NCBI GenBank assembly: GCA_002328075.1
Contig: DCVT01000039.1
Coordinates: 1-36,569 of the forward strand
Direction: 5' to 3'
DNA: 36,569 nucleotides
Origin: Anaerolineales bacterium UBA2181
GTDB lineage: Bacteria > Chloroflexota > Anaerolineae > Promineifilales > UBA4811
The translations under genes and the position numbers were made by a program. Each line of letters starts with the position of its first letter. Within the stretch, counting starts at the first letter, position 1. Shown here piece by piece: positions 8,403 through 16,070 of the stretch. Under the pieces are notes generated by a model, which worked only from the letters and a program-made list of their open reading frames with translations, was not told where the DNA came from and did not search any database.

Positions 8403-8793
8403 GGGCTGGTTCCAATGCTTGATCCGCAGCCAGGAGGGCATCAATCTCGGCTTGATGCTCCCGGTAAAACGCCAATGCATCCTCTACTTGAGCTTTTGAC
8501 AGATCATACTCATCCGCCAATTGCTCTTTCGACAGACCCCACTCTTTGGCCGCAGTCACCAGGGATTGGACATGAATGGCCGTGCCGCGCACCACCGGCC
8601 GGGGCTGCCCAGCAGCCCCTCGCCGGTAGCTGATATATGGATGAGCGGGATCATCAAGATCCTGTTTCAAGGCGCCAACCTTTTCGGCCACCGACCAGAG
8701 AATGAACTGGTTGAGTGAGACTCCCTGGCTGGCGGCCCATTGCTCGGCTTCGTTTTTCAATCGTGCTGGCAGATTGAGAGCGTATCTGGTCAT
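8389..8793 (-). CDS. DUF433 antitoxin-like protein with RHH-like N-terminus
   Basis: 134 residues. Residues 1-45 look like a ribbon-helix-helix/CopG segment (ALNLPARLKNEAEQWAASQG, then SLNQFILWSVAEKV). Residues about 70-130 form a DUF433 helical domain (RGTAIHVQSLVTAAKEWGLS, then LADEYDLSKAQVEDALAFYR). ATG 8793 has GAGAGGA upstream and a promoter 44 bases further. The 14-base overlap with the DUF5615 gene supports a two-gene unit in which this protein is the DNA-binding antitoxin. Longer frames start inside the promoter and are not supported. Confidence 0.75.
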   Translation of the reverse strand: MTRYALNLPARLKNEAEQWAASQGVSLNQFILWSVAEKVGALKQDLDDPAHPYISYRRGAAGQPRPVVRGTAIHVQSLVTAAKEWGLSKEQLADEYDLSKAQVEDALAFYREHQAEIDALLAADQALEPAHAQA

Positions 8794-8836
8794 CTGGTTT
8801 CCTCTCATAGTCCGGATATGTGACATCGCAGAAGAT

Positions 8837-8865
8837 ATCGTACACCACATCAAGCGACCTGTCAA
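8837..8865 (-). promoter_or_regulatory. Promoter of the DUF433-DUF5615 pair
   Basis: On the minus strand TTGACA (8860-8865) and TACGAT (8837-8842) are separated by 17 bases, 44 bases upstream of ATG 8793. Confidence 0.5.
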
Positions 8866-8982
8866 TAGGCCTTTTAAAAAGCGTCTCGCCGGCTGCGGGA
8901 TGCTGCTGTCGGAAAGGTAGACAATTCGCCACATAGAGGTCATGCGCAGGGGGTCACCGTTTTTATGGAAGGGAGAGGTGAT

Positions 8983-9148
8983 CATGCCCACACAAGATCA
9001 GCCGCGGGTCCTGCGCTACCCGACGACCGCCGGGTTGACGGGCGAAGACGGTGTCAGTCTTACCGTCCTGCTCCAGGGGTTGAGTAAGAGCATAGGGCGA
9101 TCTGGCACGAGGACGCCGACAGCGCTTGATACCGAACCCATATCATGA
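8983..9148 (+). pseudogene. Possible AbrB-antitoxin tail remnant
   Basis: From an ATG at 8983, preceded by GGAGAGG, the frame reads PTQDQPRVLRYP and later EDGVSLTVLLQGLSK. This resembles the C-terminal tail of the AbrB antitoxin at 4891 (PRQPQVPRLAD, EESVSLADLLQGLKE). No DNA-binding domain and no toxin accompany it. The rest of 8866-9258 holds nothing I can name. Confidence 0.35.
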
Positions 9149-9258
9149 CCGGGAGAGCGATCCAGCGAGGCAACCGGCAAAGGACGGTGCCAGACGTTGT
9201 GACCCCATTGCCGGACTTGTGATGTCCCACACACCGACCCAGTGGCCACACCTGGGTA

Positions 9259-9286
9259 TTGCGTAGATTGTAGATCAGATTATAAT
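9259..9286 (+). promoter_or_regulatory. Promoter of the AAA/DUF234 ATPase gene
   Basis: TTGCGT (9259-9264), a 16-base spacer and a perfect TATAAT (9281-9286), ending 36 bases before the ATG at 9323. Confidence 0.5.
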
Positions 9287-9322
9287 AGTCTGATGTACAT
9301 TCCTTCCGTTTGAGGCCGTATC

Positions 9323-10777
9323 ATGTCCAGGTTTTTCAATCGTCAATCCGAACTGCTGGAGTTGGACCGATTTGCCAGGCAACCGGACGCACAGTTTGTG
9401 GTAGTGTATGGGCGCCGACGGGTGGGGAAAACCACCTTGTTGACGACCTGGGCCAGCCGTACCGGCTTGCCCACACTCTACTGGGTTGCCAAGCGCGACC
9501 CCAGGAAAGCCCTGATAGCCAACCTGGCGCAGACGGTTTACGCCTGGGAGCACGGCCTGGATCGGGCGGATCTGGATATCCAGCCACCCAGTTGGGAAGA
9601 GGCCTTGCGGATGATTGCCCAGGCGGTGGGGCAGCAACGCACCATAGTCATTCTTGACGAGTTGCCGTATGCGCTGCAAGAGGACCCCGGCATGGGGTCG
9701 CATATCCAGGCCGCCTGGGATCACCTGTTCAAGGATAGCCAGGTCCTGCTCTTTCTGGCCGGCTCACACATCGGGGTGATGACGCATCTGATGTCCCATG
9801 AAGCGCCTCTGTACGGCCGCCTGACCGCCCAACTGCCGGTATCGCCACTGGGCTTCGCCGACATTCGGGAATTCCTGCCGCACTACGACGTGCAGAAACG
9901 CCTGGCCGTCTATGCCATCCTGGGCGGTGTTCCCGCTTACCTGGAACGGTGGAACGATCAGGAAACGCTGTCCGCAAACGTGGAGAGGTTGTTTTTGCAG
10001 CGTACCGGCTGGTTTCGCAACGAACCGCTGGTGCTGATCAGCGATCTGACCCAACGCGAGACGACCGTCTATGAGGCTGTATTGAAAGCCATTGCTGACG
10101 GCCGGCACAGCCGGGAGGATATCTCGGCTTTTGCGGCGCTCCCCTCGTCCGCTCTGAGCCACTATCTTCCGCGTCTGCTGGAGCTCAAGTTGATCGAGCG
10201 GCGTGTCCCCGCCACCGTTCCTCTCGAGCAGCTCAGGACCAGCAAGCAGAGCCGCTATCACCTGAACGATCCATTTTTGCGCTTTTACTATCGCTTCGTT
10301 GACCCGAACCTGCACCTGATCGAACGCGGGTTGACGCATCGCTTATGGCAAATGGTGGAAGACAACTTGCGAGCTTTTGTCGCCTTGGCCTTCGAAGAGG
10401 TCTGCCGTGATTGGATCCTGAGCCAGGCTCAAGCGGGCAACCTTCCTTTTGCGCCGGATAATGTCGGCGCTCATTGGTCACCTGGGGTGCAGGTGGATGT
10501 CGTGGCGATCGCCTGGCGAGAGAAGCAAATCTTGCTGGGTGAATGCAAGTGGGGCGACCGGCCGGTCAGTCGCGACGTCGTGGTCGAACTGGTGCAAGAG
10601 AAGACGCCCAGGATGCTGCGTGATCTGCCGGGTAAGGGAGAAGGGTGGGCGGTGCACTACATCTTCTTTGGCCGGTCACAGTTTACCGATGCGGCGCGCG
10701 CGGAGGCGGCCGGCGTGCGCGCCCGGTTGCTCAACCTGGAGCAGATCGAGCGCGACCTGGCGGAAGATAGCAGATGA
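9323..10777 (+). CDS. AAA ATPase with C-terminal DUF234 domain
   Basis: A 484-residue protein of the archaeal-type ATPase group. Walker A is VVYGRRRVGKTTLL (about residues 28-41) and Walker B is TIVILDELPYA (about 111-121). A winged-helix segment follows in the middle (SREDISAFAALPSSALSHYL). The C-terminal DUF234 part is nuclease-like, with DVVAIAWREKQILLGECKWG resembling a PD-D/ExK core (D...ECK). Such stand-alone ATPases are common in archaea and Chloroflexota; their cellular role is unknown, with a defence or DNA-related function often suspected. ATG 9323 has GAGG 8 bases upstream. Unlike the related ATPase at 6366-7070, this copy has no stop and looks intact. Confidence 0.85.
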   Translation: MSRFFNRQSELLELDRFARQPDAQFVVVYGRRRVGKTTLLTTWASRTGLPTLYWVAKRDPRKALIANLAQTVYAWEHGLDRADLDIQPPSWEEALRMIAQAVGQQRTIVILDELPYALQEDPGMGSHIQAAWDHLFKDSQVLLFLAGSHIGVMTHLMSHEAPLYGRLTAQLPVSPLGFADIREFLPHYDVQKRLAVYAILGGVPAYLERWNDQETLSANVERLFLQRTGWFRNEPLVLISDLTQRETTVYEAVLKAIADGRHSREDISAFAALPSSALSHYLPRLLELKLIERRVPATVPLEQLRTSKQSRYHLNDPFLRFYYRFVDPNLHLIERGLTHRLWQMVEDNLRAFVALAFEEVCRDWILSQAQAGNLPFAPDNVGAHWSPGVQVDVVAIAWREKQILLGECKWGDRPVSRDVVVELVQEKTPRMLRDLPGKGEGWAVHYIFFGRSQFTDAARAEAAGVRARLLNLEQIERDLAEDSR

Positions 10778-11041
10778 GTCCTGCAAGGTGCCGGTTCGCC
10801 ATGTCTAGACTAGCGTATGCCGACTGTGTGGGCAGTAGGCACCTGAGGGGCTCGGCGCAGGCAAGGACGGCCGCTCCCACCCTACCCGTCGCTGCCCACT
10901 CACCAGGGGGAACTGAGTGCCTCCCTGGGCCCGAACCTGCGTCGAGGAATCCAGCTCACGCTGGCAGCCGACGAATCGGCTCATGGTGTTCGCTATCCTA
11001 TGCTAGTTGGTATAAGCTGTGTAGGTTGTCGTAGCTACTAG
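10778..11041. other. Intergenic stretch, nothing recognised
   Basis: About 265 bases between the ATPase stop and the promoter of the RHH-MazF pair. There is no convincing frame, hairpin or repeat. Confidence 0.4.
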
Positions 11042-11069
11042 TTGACGGGATTCCAAGAAGGAGTACAAT
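11042..11069 (+). promoter_or_regulatory. Promoter of the RHH-MazF pair
   Basis: TTGACG (11042-11047), 16-base spacer, TACAAT (11064-11069). The -10 box lies only 6 bases before the antitoxin ATG (11076), so transcription would begin at or near the start codon. The AAGAAGGAG at 11055-11063 would then not be in the mRNA. Either the messenger is leaderless or another promoter further upstream is used. Confidence 0.45.
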
Positions 11070-11075
11070 AGTAGT

Positions 11076-11309
11076 ATGAAAGTCAAGACATCTATCACCT
11101 TATCTAGGAACCTCCTGGAGGCAGTGGATGAGCGCTCCCGACAAGGCGGTCAGACACGCTCCGAACTGATCGAAACGGCGCTGTGGGCGTTCATCAGCCA
11201 ACTGATCCGCGACGAGCAGAATGCCCGAGACATGGAGATCATCAACCGTCGAGCAGAATTCCTGAATCAGGAGGCGGCCGACGTACTTGAATACCAGGTG
11301 CCACTGTGA
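11076..11309 (+). CDS. Ribbon-helix-helix antitoxin
   Basis: A 77-residue protein with an RHH domain at about residues 1-45: KVKTSITLSRNLLEAVDERS forms the strand and first helix, and QTRSELIETALWAFISQLI the second. The tail (residues 46-77, RDMEIINRRAEFLNQEAADV) should wrap the toxin. It would dimerise, bind its own promoter and neutralise the MazF-like protein encoded next. Its last 4 bases overlap the GTG start of the toxin gene. Confidence 0.85.
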   Translation: MKVKTSITLSRNLLEAVDERSRQGGQTRSELIETALWAFISQLIRDEQNARDMEIINRRAEFLNQEAADVLEYQVPL

Positions 11310-11635
11310 GGCGCGGTGAACTATACCTGGTGGCGCACCCCTCAGCGCTGGACCCCAAGAGACAGCGGGTCTTCGTGGTCGTGAGTCGTCAGGTTTTGAT
11401 TGACTCTCGGTTTTCGACTGTCATCTGTGCGCCCGTCTACTCCGCATATGATGGTTTGGCTACGCAAGTGCCGGTTGGGGCCGAAGAAGGGCTCAAGCAC
11501 GACAGCAGCATTCACTGCGACGAACTGGTCAGCCTGCCCAAAACGATCTTGACCAATTATGTCGGCACTCTGCCGGCCGCCAAGTTGGACTCACTGCATC
11601 ACGCGCTGCGGATTGCCCTGGACGTCTCCGACTGA
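11306..11635 (+). CDS. MazF/PemK-type endoribonuclease toxin
   Basis: 109 residues, close to the usual MazF length, starting at GTG 11306 in a GTGA overlap with the antitoxin. Family features are RRGELYLVAHPSALDPKRQR (start of the barrel and the loop near the active site), VFVVVSRQ, TVICAPVYSAYD, and HDSSIHCDELVSLPKTIL (the conserved strand containing the catalytic Thr/Ser region). MazF toxins cut mRNA or rRNA at short sequence motifs; specificity cannot be read here. No damage is seen. Confidence 0.85.
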   Translation: MRRGELYLVAHPSALDPKRQRVFVVVSRQVLIDSRFSTVICAPVYSAYDGLATQVPVGAEEGLKHDSSIHCDELVSLPKTILTNYVGTLPAAKLDSLHHALRIALDVSD

Positions 11636-11773
11636 TCGACCTCTCTCAGTCAAAATCCGCCAGTAGGGTAGGGGGAGTGGCGATTCGACCACCGAGGGCG
11701 CCCCTGTACCGTACCATATGGTTTCCCCTCCCAGTCATAATGATGCGTGTGTCAGCGCACTTGCAGCTAACTT

Positions 11774-11829
11774 TGTATTCACATGAATACACTTGTGAAA
11801 TCGATCACAATTGTATTCACATGAATACA
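11774..11829. promoter_or_regulatory. Array of three dyads at 19-bp spacing, the central one CRP-type
   Basis: Two identical 18-bp dyads TGTATTCA-CA-TGAATACA (11774-11791 and 11812-11829) flank a perfect dyad TTGTGA-AATCGA-TCACAA (11793-11810). The central one equals the CRP consensus core TGTGA-N6-TCACA. Centres fall at 11782.5, 11801.5 and 11820.5, exactly 19 bp apart. No gene start is evident within 60 bases on either side. Confidence 0.6.
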
Positions 11830-11907
11830 CCTATGACAAAGGATTGCGTGTAGTCCTTAGGCCTCGCGTTCCCCACCAGTCAAAACTGTCATGAAACCAG
11901 GCCACCT

Positions 11908-12489
11908 CTACCGCGCCCGAGCCGGTGGGGGGATGATCGCCCGCGCGGCAAGAACTGCACACGCGCGTACTGCACGACTCTCGAAAGCAGCGGATCGCCA
12001 TGCGCGCAACCAATCTCCTTGCGGTCCCGCGCGTGCGGCCTTGTGTATTGGCGTCATTGGCCACCGCGATACTAATCCCAAGACGACCATAAACGCGAGA
12101 TATGACGTCTGGGCGCCATCCAGCGTGACGCCCAACTGGCGTGCAGCGGCATGCCCTGTTGGTCGTGCTGCGGGACGTGCGGCCCTGTGTGGCCAATGGT
12201 GATGCGAGCCTCCTCTCGCTAGCTGGAAGGGCCGAATCACGCCTATGTGGAACATTTTGTTTGTTATGTCACAGATGTGAAAGGGCAAAAGACTTGCCCC
12301 GTGCAGAAATTCACCTACCTGCCCCCCCGCACTAAACTGGCATGGGTGCATTGTCCCCTGACTGCGACCGGCAGCGCACGTGAACATTGCCTGCTGCCCT
12401 GCCCGGACACCGTTGTTGTGTCCATATTTCCTGGGCCAATGTTCAGCATGATTCGGGCAAGAGGGGCTCTTGGGGCAACGTGCTGACAC
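11908..12489 (-). pseudogene. Uncertain zinc-ribbon protein remnant (transposase-like start)
   Basis: The minus-strand frame of 193 codons begins CPKSPSCPNHAEHWPRKYGH and has a further CAAG...C pair about 35 residues in, like the N-terminal zinc ribbon of IS1-type transposases. After the first 60 residues the composition becomes unlike a folded protein (AARPAARPTGHAAARQ), and competing open frames overlap on both strands. I suspect a frameshifted remnant. The rest of 11636-12571, outside the dyad array, holds nothing else I can support. Confidence 0.3.
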
Positions 12490-12571
12490 CGCACCAAACT
12501 ACTCGAATCCGTTGTCCTTTTCCGAGCGGAATTTGGTGTGGTGGTTGTGTGTAGGCTTGTTTGGATTGCTG

Positions 12572-12739
12572 TTAGTGACTACACGCAGTGCAGACGTAGG
12601 TGGCACCGATGGCCTGGTAGTCCGCCAGGTGGGCTTGGCGCAGCGCCAGATCCCCCACCACCCTGCGGGCATTGGCTGCCCCCAGCCGGTCGTTGGCGAG
12701 GTTGAGCGAGGCGGGAACGCCGCCGAGGCGGGCCGGCGC
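12572..12739 (-). pseudogene. Possible aconitase-X fragment
   Basis: A minus-strand frame ending at TAA 12572-12574 reads GGVPASLNLANDRLG, then LALRQAHLADYQAIGATYVC and TACSH. The pattern VPxSLN..., then a helix with Q...Y, then GA...C resembles the aconitase-X (AcnX, hydroxyproline-dehydratase-like) segment VPTTLN...YxxMGxxPTxTC. It stops where the family would continue, and upstream (12740-12877) the frames break up. It sits 138 bases behind the last methyltransferase gene of the cluster, same strand. The identification is from memory and tentative. Confidence 0.3.
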
Positions 12740-12877
12740 ACCACGATGGTGGGATTGGATGATGGCCAGGCCACTCCGACGGTGTAGCGGTCCGCGAGCT
12801 GCCGCGGGCTGCGGGCCCAGCCCGAACAGATCGTCGACCAGCCGGGGTACGGGCCGGCATGACCCAATTCCGCAGTG

Positions 12878-14314
12878 TCAGGTGGCCTGCTCGGCGATCT
12901 GGTCGATCTGGCGCTGTACGTCGGCCGGCAGCGGTTCGGCGCGGTGGCTCTCCAGGATCGATAGCGCCTTCTCGCGCGCCCGCTCCCGCAGCGTCTTGCT
13001 CCCATCCGCCGCCCACTCGTCATAGTTGCGCCGGTCGAAGAGCCGCGGGTACCAGTCCTCCTTGAAATGTTTCAGCGTGTGGCGGGTGCTCATATAGTCG
13101 CCGTCCGGCCCGACCTCGTCAATCAGGTCCAGCGCCAGCGTCTCGGAGTTGATCTCCAGCCCGCGCATGAACTGCTTGGTGTAGGCGATCAGCTCGTCGC
13201 AGATCACGATCTGCTCGATGGAGTTGCACATGCCGCTTTCCAGGTAGCCGATGTCGTGCGTCATCTGCGACCCGGCTAGCGTCTCCAGGATGATGGTAAA
13301 GGCCGCTTCGGCCGCCGCCTGGCCATCGGGTACCTTGGAGTCGCTGCAACCCGCCAGCCCGAAAATCGGCAGGTTGTACCGGTGGGCCAGCTCCACCAAG
13401 GTAACCCGGTTGGTCGGGTCGGCGTACACGCCCACGGTCGTGCGCATGTCAAGTAGGTTGCTCACCCCTCCGGTCAGGATGATGGGGGTTCCCTCGCGCT
13501 GAATCTGCGCCAGCACCAGCCCAGCCAGCTCGCCGGCGTTGGCCATGGCAATGGCGCCGGCGACGGTCACCGGGCCACTCACCCCACGCAGCACCACGGG
13601 GGTATAGGTGGTGGGCAGCCCGCGCTCGGCCAGGAACAAGAGCTTGGCCAGCGCCTCCTGGTTGTGCCGCAGCGGGTGGGACACGTTGATGTAGCAGGCG
13701 CAGATAGGATTGCGCCGCAGCGCATCTGCGCCGCCCGCCACCGCCTGCGCCATCCTCACCGCATCCACACACCCCCCGAACTCGGTGGTGACAAAGAGGA
13801 TCGGCTTGGTGCTGTTCGTCAGCATGGCGCGCATCTGGTAGCGGTCGGCCGTCTCCTGGGGCAGGTCCGACGCGATGCAGAAGGACATGATAAAGTCCAC
13901 GTTGGGCAGCGCATCGCACACAGTGACCGCATCCACAATGTCTTGCAGCGTACCTCGGCGGCGCTGCCCCGTCCGGACGTCAATCACGTTCGGGCAGTCC
14001 GAGCCCGGCCCGAAAAACACGTGGTTGCGCTCCAGCGGCATCGCGCGCTGGCGGTGCCGATCACAGATCACCGCCCGCTTCGGGGCAGCGGCAAGCGCCC
14101 ACTCGACCAGCCCAGGGGGTATGCGCACCCGGTTGCCGTCCTCCACCTGGAGCCCCTTTCTCCGCAGCAGCTCCAGCGCTGCCGGCTCATACAGCCGCAC
14201 GCCGGTCCGCTCCAGTATCTCCAGGCTGGCGCAGTGAAGCTGCTCAATCTGGTCGTCCGAAAGCTTGTGGAGACGTGGGGTTGCGTAGGTGGTGGTGTTG
14301 CTCTGCATAACCAA
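12878..14314 (-). CDS. MttB-family methyltransferase, copy 1 (non-pyrrolysine)
   Basis: 478 residues of the trimethylamine-methyltransferase (MttB) TIM-barrel family. The ends are SDDQIEQLHCASLEILERTG near the N-terminus and FKEDWYPRLFDRRNYDEW near the C-terminus; core motifs are FFGPGSDCPNVIDVRTG, SGPVTVAGAIAMANAGELAG and IILTGGVSNLLDMRTT. Family members move a methyl group from an N-methylated substrate to a corrinoid protein. True MttB has pyrrolysine (in-frame TAG) in the barrel; here the frame is continuous, as in the larger non-Pyl group that includes the glycine betaine enzyme MtgB. The substrate cannot be deduced. It is about 92% identical by eye to the next copy (14631-16067) and last in the operon. 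A degenerate FAD-subunit tail lies directly upstream. Confidence 0.88.
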   Translation of the reverse strand: MVMQSNTTTYATPRLHKLSDDQIEQLHCASLEILERTGVRLYEPAALELLRRKGLQVEDGNRVRIPPGLVEWALAAAPKRAVICDRHRQRAMPLERNHVFFGPGSDCPNVIDVRTGQRRRGTLQDIVDAVTVCDALPNVDFIMSFCIASDLPQETADRYQMRAMLTNSTKPILFVTTEFGGCVDAVRMAQAVAGGADALRRNPICACYINVSHPLRHNQEALAKLLFLAERGLPTTYTPVVLRGVSGPVTVAGAIAMANAGELAGLVLAQIQREGTPIILTGGVSNLLDMRTTVGVYADPTNRVTLVELAHRYNLPIFGLAGCSDSKVPDGQAAAEAAFTIILETLAGSQMTHDIGYLESGMCNSIEQIVICDELIAYTKQFMRGLEINSETLALDLIDEVGPDGDYMSTRHTLKHFKEDWYPRLFDRRNYDEWAADGSKTLRERAREKALSILESHRAEPLPADVQRQIDQIAEQAT

Positions 14315-14625
14315 GGTTCAGTTCCCTTCTGATCACTGATTCGCCGATCCACGGTGCCAAAGACATATCGATTCGCTGGCTCGCCTGCGCCCGATTGGCC
14401 GCCACCGTCAGGGCGTCGGAGACGATATGGTCTACTACGGCCAGCCGGCACTGGCGCGGGGCGCACACGGCGCCGCTCCGCCGAACGGACGTGTGCCGGG
14501 CGATACGGCCGGCTGCGGTCAAGACCTTCGGTGTGGACGGCCTCCCAGCCAGCAAGGCCCCACCCAAGCGGTCCGGGGCGGCCTTGGTGCGACCGTGCCG
14601 GGGCGATGGTGAATTCGCCTACTCG
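14315..14625 (-). pseudogene. Duplicated 3' tail of the FAD-subunit gene
   Basis: Between the two near-identical methyltransferase genes the minus strand still reads a decayed copy of the end of the gene at 16071-17111. LAGRPSTPKVLTAAGRIA matches LAGKPLSIEVFEEAGRIA, and CRLAVVDHIVSDALTVAANR matches YRLAVIPHIVSDALAAAAHR. DNA similarity continues to about 14615, including the ATCGCC...GGTCGC segment that encodes TIALGPVAPRP in the intact gene. The middle is frame-disturbed and there is no start codon or FAD site. This marks the tandem duplication unit. Confidence 0.8.
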
Positions 14626-14630
14626 GTGGA

Positions 14631-16067
14631 TCAGCGGGCCTGCTCGGCGATCTGGTCGATCTCACGCTGGGCATCGGCCGGCAGTGGTTCGGCGTGGTGG
14701 CTCTCCAGTATCGACAGCGCTTTCTCGCGGGCCCGCTCCCGCAGCGTTTTGCTCCCATCCGCTGCCCACTCGTCATAATTGCGCCGGTCGAAGAGCCGCG
14801 GGTACCAATCCTCCTTGAAATGTTTCAGCGTGTGGCGGGTGCTCATATAGTCGCCGTCCGGCCCTACCTCGTCAATCAGGTCCAGCGCCAGGGTCTCGGC
14901 GTTGATCTCTAGCCCGCGCATGAACTGCTTGGTATAGGCAATCAGCTCGTCGCAGATCACGATCTGCTCGATCGAGTTGCACATCCCGCCTTCCAGGTAG
15001 CCGATGTCGTGCGTCATCTGCGACCCGGCCAGCGCCTCCAGGATAATGGAAAAGGCTGCTTCGGCCGCTGCCTGCTCGTCGGGTATCTTGGAGTCGCTGC
15101 AGCCCGCCAGCCCGAAAATCGGCAGGTTGTATCGGTGGGCCAGCTCCACCAGCATCACCCGATTGGTGGGATCACCGTACGAGTCGACGGTGGTGCGCAT
15201 GTCGAGCATGTCGTTCACGCCTCCGGTCAGGATGATGGGGGTTCCCTCGCGCTGAATCTGCGCCAGCACCAGCCCGGCCAGCTCGCCGGCGTTGGCCATG
15301 GCAATGGCGCCGGCGGCGGTCACCGGTCCGCTCACCCCACGCAGCACCATTGGCGTGTAGGTAGTGGGCAGGCCGCGCTCCGCCAGGTACAAGAGCTTGG
15401 CCAGCGCCTCCTGATTGTGGCGCAGCGGGTGGGTCACGTTGATGTAGCAAGCGCAGTTGGGATTGCGCCGCAGCGCATCTGCGCCGCCCGCCACCGCCTG
15501 CGCCATCCTCACCGCATCCACACACCCCCCGAACTCGGTGGTGACAAAGAGGATCGGCTTGGTGCTGTTCATCAGCATGGCGCGCATCTGGTAGCGGTCG
15601 GCCGTCTCCTGGGGGAGGTCTGACGCGATGCAGAAGGACATGATAAAGTCCACGTTGGGCAGCGCATCGCACACAGTGACCGCGTCCACAATGTCCTGCA
15701 GCGTACCTCGGCGGCGCTGCCCCGTCCGGACGTCAATCACGTTCGGGCAGTCCGAGCCCGGCCCGAAAAACACGTGGTTCCGCTCCAGCGGCATCGACCG
15801 CCGGCCGTGCCGATCACAGATCACAGTGCGCTTGGGCGCCGCCGCCAACGCCCACTCGACGATTCCAGGCGGTATGCGCACCCGGTTGCCGTCCTCCACC
15901 TGGAGTCCCTTTCTCTGGAGCAGCGCCCATGCTGCCGGCTCATACAGCCGCACACCGGTGCGCTCCAGTATCTCCAGGCTGGCGCAGTGAAGCTGCTCGA
16001 TCTGGTCGTCGGATAATTTGCGGAAGCGAGGGGTTGCGTAGGCGGTGTAGTTACTCTGCAGGACCAC
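14631..16067 (-). CDS. MttB-family methyltransferase, copy 2 (non-pyrrolysine)
   Basis: 478 residues, the same length as copy 1, with differences scattered (for example in residues 1-75 and 260-330) and long identical stretches around residues 100-190 and 390-450. Core motifs are the same: GPGSDCPNVIDVRTGQRRRG, FVTTEFGGCVDAVRMAQAV, IILTGGVNDMLDMRTT. There is no in-frame TAG. ATG 16067 lies 3 bases after the stop of the FAD-subunit gene, so translation is likely coupled to the hydroxylase genes. Expected role: transfer of a methyl group from an unknown methylated compound to a corrinoid protein. This copy is probably the parental one because its upstream neighbour is intact. Confidence 0.88.
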   Translation of the reverse strand: MVLQSNYTAYATPRFRKLSDDQIEQLHCASLEILERTGVRLYEPAAWALLQRKGLQVEDGNRVRIPPGIVEWALAAAPKRTVICDRHGRRSMPLERNHVFFGPGSDCPNVIDVRTGQRRRGTLQDIVDAVTVCDALPNVDFIMSFCIASDLPQETADRYQMRAMLMNSTKPILFVTTEFGGCVDAVRMAQAVAGGADALRRNPNCACYINVTHPLRHNQEALAKLLYLAERGLPTTYTPMVLRGVSGPVTAAGAIAMANAGELAGLVLAQIQREGTPIILTGGVNDMLDMRTTVDSYGDPTNRVMLVELAHRYNLPIFGLAGCSDSKIPDEQAAAEAAFSIILEALAGSQMTHDIGYLEGGMCNSIEQIVICDELIAYTKQFMRGLEINAETLALDLIDEVGPDGDYMSTRHTLKHFKEDWYPRLFDRRNYDEWAADGSKTLRERAREKALSILESHHAEPLPADAQREIDQIAEQAR

Positions 16068-16070
16068 GGT

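Noticed and set aside
11774..11829. CRISPR or iteron array
   Set aside because: There are only two identical repeats, each itself a dyad with a third dyad between; this fits operators better.
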